From the NCBI RefSeq assembly GCF_011386835.1, contig NW_027052966.1, forward strand, positions 1 to 64,000: a stretch of 64,000 nucleotides of DNA, given 5' to 3'. Of this stretch, positions 57,115-64,000 are shown piece after piece. Source of the DNA: Chrysemys picta bellii (lineage: Eukaryota; Chordata; Testudines; Emydidae). A program made the position numbers and the translations under genes. The notes beneath the pieces are model-generated. The model saw only the letters and a list, made by a program, of their open reading frames with translations. It searched no databases and was not told where the DNA came from. How positions within the stretch are numbered: the first letter of the stretch is position 1; each line of letters starts with the position of its first letter.

Positions 57115-59648
57115 AGTCACAGGGGTCTCTGAGGTTTCCCTGGCCCTAAGCCCCTGTCCTGCCTGGCTGATGTCAGCATCTCTCTCTGAGGTTACCACCT
57201 CCCTAACACCTTTGACCAATAGGCTGAGGTCCTGAAAAGGCCTTTGTGATGTCACTGCCACACCCACCCATCCCCGGAAGTGCTAATGTCCTGCTGCTGG
57301 CCTGACACTTTGAAGGTTTGAGCTACTCTGTGTGGATCACCCCACTCAATGCGTCTTCATTCTAGGAAGCAAGCCGGCTAGACAGTAAAACATCAGAGGC
57401 TGCTCCCAATACTACACTCAGTGTTTCCAAAATTTGTAGACTTTATGGCCACAAGAGACCTTTAGAGCATCTCATCTAAGCCCCTGCATATCATAGGTCT
57501 CCTGTATAGTACAATAGTTACTTTTTGGGCACACACATTCCAGAAAGGCATCTAGTCTTCATTCAATGACATCAAGAGATGGAGAATCCACCACTTTCCC
57601 TTTTAGTGAGTGCCAGGGGGCTCCATTTCCCCTTCCACTAGCTCCCCATTTACAGGGAGACAGAGCAGTACCTGCAGCAGGGAGCGGGAGTTGCTGATGG
57701 CCTCAGAGGCACAGCCCCTGCAGTGTCTCAGGAATCTGGCACAAGTGACGGATGATGCGGAGCTGGTGCATCACTTTTGGCCGTGACGTCCTCCTGCTGC
57801 AAGGGAACGAGAACCTGTCAGAGACTCAAACGCCCCGAGGAATCTGGAGGAATTAAGGGCACCTGGAACCAGCAGTATTTCCACCCAGCACCTGCCGACC
57901 ACTGAGGGATGAATTCACCTCCTGAACCCCAGAATGGAGTCTTCTTGTCCTTTCTAGTAACCTCCAGTGCCAACCCACGACCTTGTAGGGTGAGCTCCTG
58001 CTACCTCCCCCTCAGTACCCTTGACAGCTGTTCTACCTCCAAACCACAGCTCAAGTTATCAGAACCCTCTTCTCCACCCCAACCCAGGTTGCGCAGGGAG
58101 GCGGCCCTAGCAGGGGGGGTAGGAGGGATTCTGCCAGCAGTGAAGTGGGTTGCGGGGAAGTTGAGATCTTGCCCCAAGTTGTCCCAGACACTAATGCTAA
58201 GCCACAGGATGGCAGCATCTAGTGTCAGTGGAGTCCAAGCACTATTTGAACCCGACAGTTTTGGATCAACTTCCCACAAGGGGAGGTGAAGAGCACCCCC
58301 AGCAACACACACACCACTCCTGGAGGTGGGAGGGGAACAAGAGAAAGGACTAAAGAAGTAAGAGATGAAGAGAAAGGAAGGAGGGATGGAGGAAAAGGTA
58401 AAACGAAAAGGACAAACCCTAGTGTCCCCAGTGATTCCACGGGACAAAATTCCAGAGAGGGAAGAAAATTCTGCCACCTTAAACTACTGTTTTCCATGCC
58501 GAGAATTCAGCTGGAACCAGATGGATCAGACTGAGCAGGTTCCAAAACCTCTTGGAGGCTCTTACCTTCTAATTTTCAAGTAAAATCAGTAAAAGGAAAG
58601 GAGAAAACTCGAAAGAGGCTCCTGCTCGCACTCACATACGTCAACCCTAACACTCTCTCAGTCCTCAAAAAGAAACCTCGAGAAGGAGACTTGCTGAAGC
58701 AAAGCCACAGGGGTCTCTGAGGTTTCCCTGGTCGTAAGCCCCTGTCCTCCCTGGCTGAAGACAGCATCTCTCTCTGAGGTCACCACCTCCCTAACACCTT
58801 TGACCAGTACGCTGAGGTCCTTGAAAAAGCCTTTGTGATATCACTGCCACACCCAACCAAACCCCAAAGTGCTCATGTCCTGCTGCTGGCCTGACACTTT
58901 GAAGGTTTGAGCTACGCTCTGTGGATCACACCACAAAATTCGTCTTCATTCTAGGAAGCAAGCTAGCTAGACAGTAAAACATCAGAGGCTGCTCCCAATA
59001 CTAAACTCAGTGTTTCCAAAAGTAGGAGACTTTCTGGCCAGAAGAGACCTTTACAGCATCTCATCTAACCCCCTCCATATCATAGGCTTCCAGTATAGTA
59101 CAATAGTTACTTTTTGGGCACACACATTCCAGAAAGGCATCTAGTCTTCAATCAATGACATCAAGAGTTGGAGAATCCACCACTTTCCCTTTTAGTGAGT
59201 GCCAGGGGGCTCCATTTCCCCTTCCACTAGCTCCCCATTTACAGTGAGCCAGAGCAGTACCTGCAGCAGGGAGAAGGAGTTGCTAAGGCCTCAGAGGAAC
59301 AGCCCCTGCAGTGTCTCAGGCACATGGCGTAAGTGCCGGATGATGCGGAGCTGGTGCATCACTTTGGCCGTGATGTCCTCCTCCTGCAAGGGAACGAGAA
59401 CCTGTCACAGACTCAAATGCCCCGAGGAATCAGGGGCAATTAAGGACACCTGGAACCAGCAGTATTTACACCCAGCACCTGCCCACCACTGAGGGATGAA
59501 TTCACCTCTTGAACCCCAGAATGGAGTCTTCTTGTCTTTTCTAGTAACCTCCAGTGCCAACCCCCCTCCTTGAAGGATGAGCTCCTGCTATCTCCCCCTC
59601 AGTGCCCTTGACAGCTGTTCCACCTCCAAACCACAGCTCAAGTTATTA
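57115..59648 (+). repeat. Tandem array block 10
   Basis: CR1 fossils lie at about 57570 and 59157, ATGAATTCACCTCCTG at 57910, ATGAATTCACCTCTTG at 59499, and a very short CA tract at 58305-58313 (as at 4562). The unit at 57.9-58.8 kb matches 4.17-5.1 kb. It ends at CAAGTTATTA, joined to CR1 exactly as at 21786. Confidence 0.85.
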
Positions 59649-61997
59649 GTACCTTTGGACACAGACTGGCTAACCTAGTGAGGAGGGCTTTAAACTAGGT
59701 TCGACGGGGACAGGTGAGCAAAGCCCACAGGTAAGTGGGGAACATGGAGACTGGGGAGATGGGTCAAAAACGAGAGGGAGTGTGGGCTATATTGTCAGAG
59801 AGAAAGGAGGGTCAGGACAAAACTGGGAGGAAAGATCAAACCAGTATCTTAGATGCCTATATACAAATGCGAGAAGTATGGGGAATAAGCAGGAAGAACT
59901 GGAAGTGCTAATAAATAAATACAACTATGACATTGTTGGCATCACTGAAACTTGGTGGGATAATACACGTGATTGGAATGTTGGTGTGGATGGGTACAGC
60001 TTGCTCAGGAAGGATAGATAGGGGAAAAAGGGAGGAGGTGTTGCCTTGTATATTAAAAATGTACACACTTGGACTGAGGTAGAGATGGACATAGGAGACG
60101 GAAGTGTTGAGAGTCTCTGGGTTAGGCTAAAAGGGGTAAAAAACAAGGGAGATGTCATGCTAGGAGTCTACTACAGGCCACCTAACCAGGTGGAAGAGGT
60201 GGATGAGGCTTTTTTTAAGCAACTAACAAAATCATCCAAAGCCCAAGATTTGGTGGTGATGGGGGACTTCAACTATCCGGCTATATGTTGGGAAAATAAC
60301 ACAGCGGGGCACAGACTATCCAACAAATTCCTGGACTGCATTGGAGACAACTTTTTATTTCAGAAGGTTGAAAAAGCTACTAGGGGGGAAGCTGTTCTAG
60401 ACTTGATTTTAACAAATAGGGAGGAACTCGTTGAGAATTTGAAAGTAGAAGGCAGCCTGGGTGAAAGTGATCATGAAATCATAGAGTTTGCAATTCTAAG
60501 GAAGGGTAGAAGGGAGAACAGCAAAATAGAGACAATGGATTTCAGGAAGGCAGATTTTGGTAAGCTCAGAGAGCTGATAGTTAAGGTCCCATGGGAATCA
60601 AGACTGAGGGGAAAAACAACTGAGGAGAGTTGGCAGTTTTTCAAAGGGACACTATTAAGGGCCCAAAAGCAAGCTATTCCGCTGGTTAGGAAAGATAGAA
60701 AATGTGGCAAAAGACCACCTTGGCTTAACCATGAGATCTTGCATGATCTAAAAAATAAAAAGGAGTCATATAAAAAATGGAAACTGGGACAGATTACAAA
60801 GGATGAATATAGGCAAACAACACAGGAATGCAGGGGCAAGATTAGAAAGGCAAAGGCACAAAATGAGCTCAAACTAGCTACGGGAATAAAGGGAAACAAG
60901 AAGACTTTTTATCAATACATTAGAAGCAAGAGGAAGACCAAAGACAGGGTAGGCCCACTGCTTAGTGAAGAGGGAGAAACAGTAACAGGAAACTTGGAAA
61001 TGGCGGAGATGCTTAATGACTTCTTTGTTTCGGTCTTCACCGAGAAGTCTGAAGGAATGCCTAACATAGTGAATGCTAATGGGAAGGGGGTAGGTTTAGC
61101 AGATAAAATAAAAAAAGAACAAGTTAAAAATCACTTAGAAAAGTTAGATGCCTGCAAGTCACCCGGGCCTGATGAAATGCATCCTAGAATACTCAAGGAG
61201 CTAATAGAGGAGGTATCTGAGCCTCTAGCTATTATCTTTGGAAAATCATGGGAGACGGGAGAGATTCCAGAAGACTGGAAAAGGGCAAATATAGTGCCCA
61301 TCTATAAAAAGGGAAATAAAAACAACCCAGGAAACTACAGACCCCAGTGAGTTTAACTTCTGTGCCAGGGAAGATAATGGAGCAAGTAATTAAGGAAATC
61401 ATCTGCAAACACTTGGAAGGTGGTAAGGTGATAGGGAACAGCCAGCATGGATTTGTGAAGAACAAATCATGTCAAACCAATCTGATAACTTTCTTTGATA
61501 GGATAACGAGCCTTGTGGATAAGGGTGAGGCTGTGGATGTGGTATACCTAGACTTTAGTAAGGCATTTGATACGGTCTCGCATGATATTCTTATTGATAA
61601 ACTAGGCAAATACAATTTAGATGGGGCTACTATAAGGTGGGTGCATAACTGGCTGGATAACCGTACTCAGAGAGTTGTTATTAATAGTTCCCAATCCTGC
61701 TGGAATGCCATAACGAGTGGGGTATCGCAGGGGTCTGTTTTGGGACCGGCGCTGTTCAATATCTTCATCAACGACTTAGATATTGGCATAGAAAGTACGC
61801 TTATTAAGTTTGCGGATGATACCAAACTGGGAGGGATTGCAACTGCTTTGGAGGACAGGGTCATAATTCAAAATGATCTGGACAAATTGGAAAAATGGTC
61901 TGAGTTAAACAGGATGAAGTTTAACAAAGACAAATGCAAAGTGCTCCACTTAGGAAGGAACAATCAGTTTCACACATACAGAATGGGAAGAGACTGT
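59649..61997 (+). mobile_element. CR1 LINE, paralogue of 21787-24131
   Basis: Same start (end of ORF1), same ERV insertion point. I noticed about 20 base differences and small indels against the first copy. Confidence 0.92.
59782..61997 (+). pseudogene. CR1 ORF2, paralogous copy with one stop and one frameshift
   Basis: The endonuclease part opens at [11 protein letters not shown] and meets TAG at 60019-60021 (where the other copy has CAG) after SLLRKDR. The frame then continues through [11 protein letters not shown] and [13 protein letters not shown] (intact here, frameshifted in the first copy) to NNPGNYRP, where two extra C residues at about 61342-61346 shift it. From 61347 the RT boxes [25 protein letters not shown] and FADDTKLGG are open until the ERV at 61998. 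The two paralogues have different lesions, so both decayed partly after they separated. Confidence 0.92.
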
Positions 61998-62387
61998 TGT
62001 GAAAGTGAAATGAATTATATTAAAGAAATAGAATGAATTAAAAAAATGCTGTATGTACCTTTAAGTAGAAATGAGAAATGCTGCAAGCCAGGGGGGCAGG
62101 AAAGCAGACATTAACTGCTTAACTTGCCACTTAAGGGCAATTGGTGAAGCATTAGTCTTAGATCGATAAGAGTTAACAAGGAAGCAGGTTATGCATATTG
62201 TGCTCCATGCATATTTTACAATTTTGCTCTCTCTGTCCCTTTGTTTAGTTTACACCCTTTTATCTGTATAAATAAGACTGTTTGAATCTTGCATGGAGGC
62301 TCACATTATCTGAATGTATTAGCAGAGCGCTGTGCTAATAAAACAGAGTGGTCTGACAAACTATGAGTCCTGAGTCTAACTTTGACA
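61998..62387 (+). repeat. ERV second copy 5' LTR
   Basis: 390 bp, reads identical to both LTRs of the first ERV; TATA box at about 62267, AATAAA at about 62337. Confidence 0.95.
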
Positions 62388-64000
62388 ATTTGGAGGTTCC
62401 ACCGAGATGGCAACCGTCTTCACTGGGGCTGTGTGATTCCTGACCGTTTTTGTAGGATGACCGTGGTAGCCGGCACCTGGGCATTTGGCCCGAGCGGTCC
62501 TCCTCCTGAACAGAAGGGTGCACGACCACAGTGAGGTCTACGCCATCGAACCTGTTGGTTCCCACTCTGTTCTGGTAGGGATCCCGGGATCTGACATCAG
62601 GAATCTGGTCAGGTAATTATTTCTGTGTTTTGTCCGGACTGAGGACTGTCCTGTCTCTGTGTCTATCCGTCCTCCTGTGGAGTGTTTGAGTCTGGGTGCC
62701 ATCTCCGTCCGGGGATCGGCCAACCAAGGGGTTCCTGTCCCCGCGGTCTGAGTGAGTGAAATCTGCACAATCGCAGCCGCACCGCACCTTGGGTAAAACC
62801 CTTGGTGTGAAAGCAAGGGCGATTGAGACAGTAGCCTGTGGGCTCCTTTTGTGTGTTGCACCGGGCATCGCTCTGACGAACCCGAATTTCCTTCTTGTGT
62901 GATTGGTGTGTGTAAAGTCCTCCTGTATTGGTAACAAGACGTCTAAGTCGGGACAGTTCCCTAAAGGAATGCCGGCTCAGTTTTAGGAAGGGTCCGGACT
63001 CCTGTAAATTTCTGGAAAAATGGTCTAGGCTAACTCAGGGAGATCCCAAAACTCAGTGGCCATTGTTAAAACCTTGGAACAAGGACCGAGTGGACATCTT
63101 AAAAAAAAAAAAAAAACTCGGCCAGCCTAAAACTAAATTGGCTAAAGGAGAGGTTAATTGTTTCATGCAGTGGTGGGAAGAGGCAAATCGTAGGTGGACA
63201 AAATCAAAACTCACCTCTCTCAAATATTCAAATAATAAATTAAAAGCTTTATTAAAAGCCTCCTCTCCCACCACCAGTCTGAGCGCTCCCCTTCACCCTG
63301 TACTCTGACAAAAAAAAAACAACAACCCCGGATCGATCCCAACTCCCTTCATACTCCCCTCTCATTGTAAAAAGGATAAAATGCCCCTTGTTCTGTTCCC
63401 CTTCGTTGTCTGCCTCAGAAACTGATTCTTTAGTGTTCCATTACCAATTCAGCAAGGAGGGTGGGTCCTCAACTAGCCCCCACCCTTCTGGTCCCTTTCC
63501 TTAAGCATTTCTTTCAAAATTGTGAAATGACCACAATATCACTCACAAAAATGGTTCATTGGAAAAAGCAGGATTGGGCCCAGACAAGCAGGCAAGCAAC
63601 AGATAAAGAAACTAAAAAAAAAAAAAAAACAGGTTGGAAGCCCTAAGGGCATAGTGTCAGGAGTAAGTGCAAGTATGAACCCCTGGAACAATACTTAAAA
63701 GGGTGAAATCTGAGTTAATAAAGGTGTCATTTTGGGAAATAAACAAGTGATTTAAGGAAAGAGTGAAAAGTTAACTCTACAGAGGCTGGAGAGAATTAAA
63801 CAGTTAAACTTTGTGAAAATGTTAAAAAGGATCTTGTTAAAAGAATTCTTGGTTTCTTTGCAGCCATTCTAAAGGAAAAATGGGCCCTTTTCCAGAGGAA
63901 TGTCTGTAAATAATCCAGGTAAAGAGACTATCTAATTAAAATCATTTGACTATGGACAATTGAGTCAAATTTGCTAAAAGAACATAGGGGGGTTCTATTG
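61998..64000 (+). mobile_element. ERV second copy, 5' part (runs off the window)
   Basis: 5' LTR 61998-62387, primer-binding-like site at 62391-62408, and the leader and gag-like remnant (62927-63308) follow as in the first copy, at a constant offset of 37866 to the window end. I see one base change (GAGTCAG/GAGACAG at 62827) and small poly(A) length changes over 2 kb. env would lie beyond the window. Confidence 0.92.

Overview
The window looks like a vertebrate nuclear, repeat-dense region, most likely turtle (Testudines) or at least a non-avian sauropsid. The evidence is several CR1 LINE lineages, a Penelope-like element (PLE) with a pseudo-LTR, a PIF/Harbinger element with a Myb-like partner gene, a class I endogenous retrovirus (ERV) and LTR types that I recall as abundant in turtles. 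The turtle assignment is inference. I see no bacterial features, tRNA, rRNA or CRISPR array, and no complete host gene.

The backbone is a degenerate tandem array of a unit of about 1.5-1.6 kb, present in roughly 17-19 full or partial copies. It is all on the + strand and is broken up by transposons. Blocks: 763-6080, 7452-8143, 13801-16338, 16817-18685, 19620-21786, 33075-33911, 34808-35692, 40288-45313, 48736-53902 and 57115-59648. Each unit carries, in order: an old CR1 3' fragment in antisense, an exon-like segment on the minus strand, a conserved stretch beginning ATGAATTCACCTCCTG, a purine-rich stretch, a (CA)n tract, a GGAGGGATGGAGG-type purine tract, and a second exon-like minus-strand segment. 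The unit may be an amplified gene fragment, but I do not recognise the gene.

Inserted elements, in order: a twin-primed CR1 (1-762); an inverted, 3'-truncated CR1 (6081-7451); a 5.66-kb PIF/Harbinger element (8144-13800) with an intact 433-codon transposase and a Myb/SANT-like gene broken by one stop; a solo PLE pseudo-LTR (16339-16816); a compact 934-bp LTR-type element with 5-bp target duplications (18686-19619); a CR1 (21787-32378) split by a 7.6-kb ERV (24132-31755) whose only recognisable gene is env, and which itself holds a hAT-like element (27944-28975); an antisense CR1 (32379-33074); a solo LTR (33912-34807); a near full-length CR1 with ORF1 and ORF2 (35693-40287) interrupted by a solo LTR (39340-39782); a PLE with 5' pseudo-LTR (45314-48735); a second copy of the CR1/solo LTR pair (53903-57114); and a second copy of the CR1/ERV pair (59649-64000, running off the window).

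The same insertions at the same sites in different units show segmental duplication of whole unit blocks after insertion: CR1+solo LTR at 37076-40287 and 53903-57114, CR1+ERV at 21787-26134 and 59649-64000, PLE at 16.3 kb and 45.3 kb. Coding capacity is therefore transposon-derived: Harbinger transposase (open), CR1 ORF1/ORF2, PLE reverse transcriptase/GIY-YIG, and ERV env (one in-frame stop).
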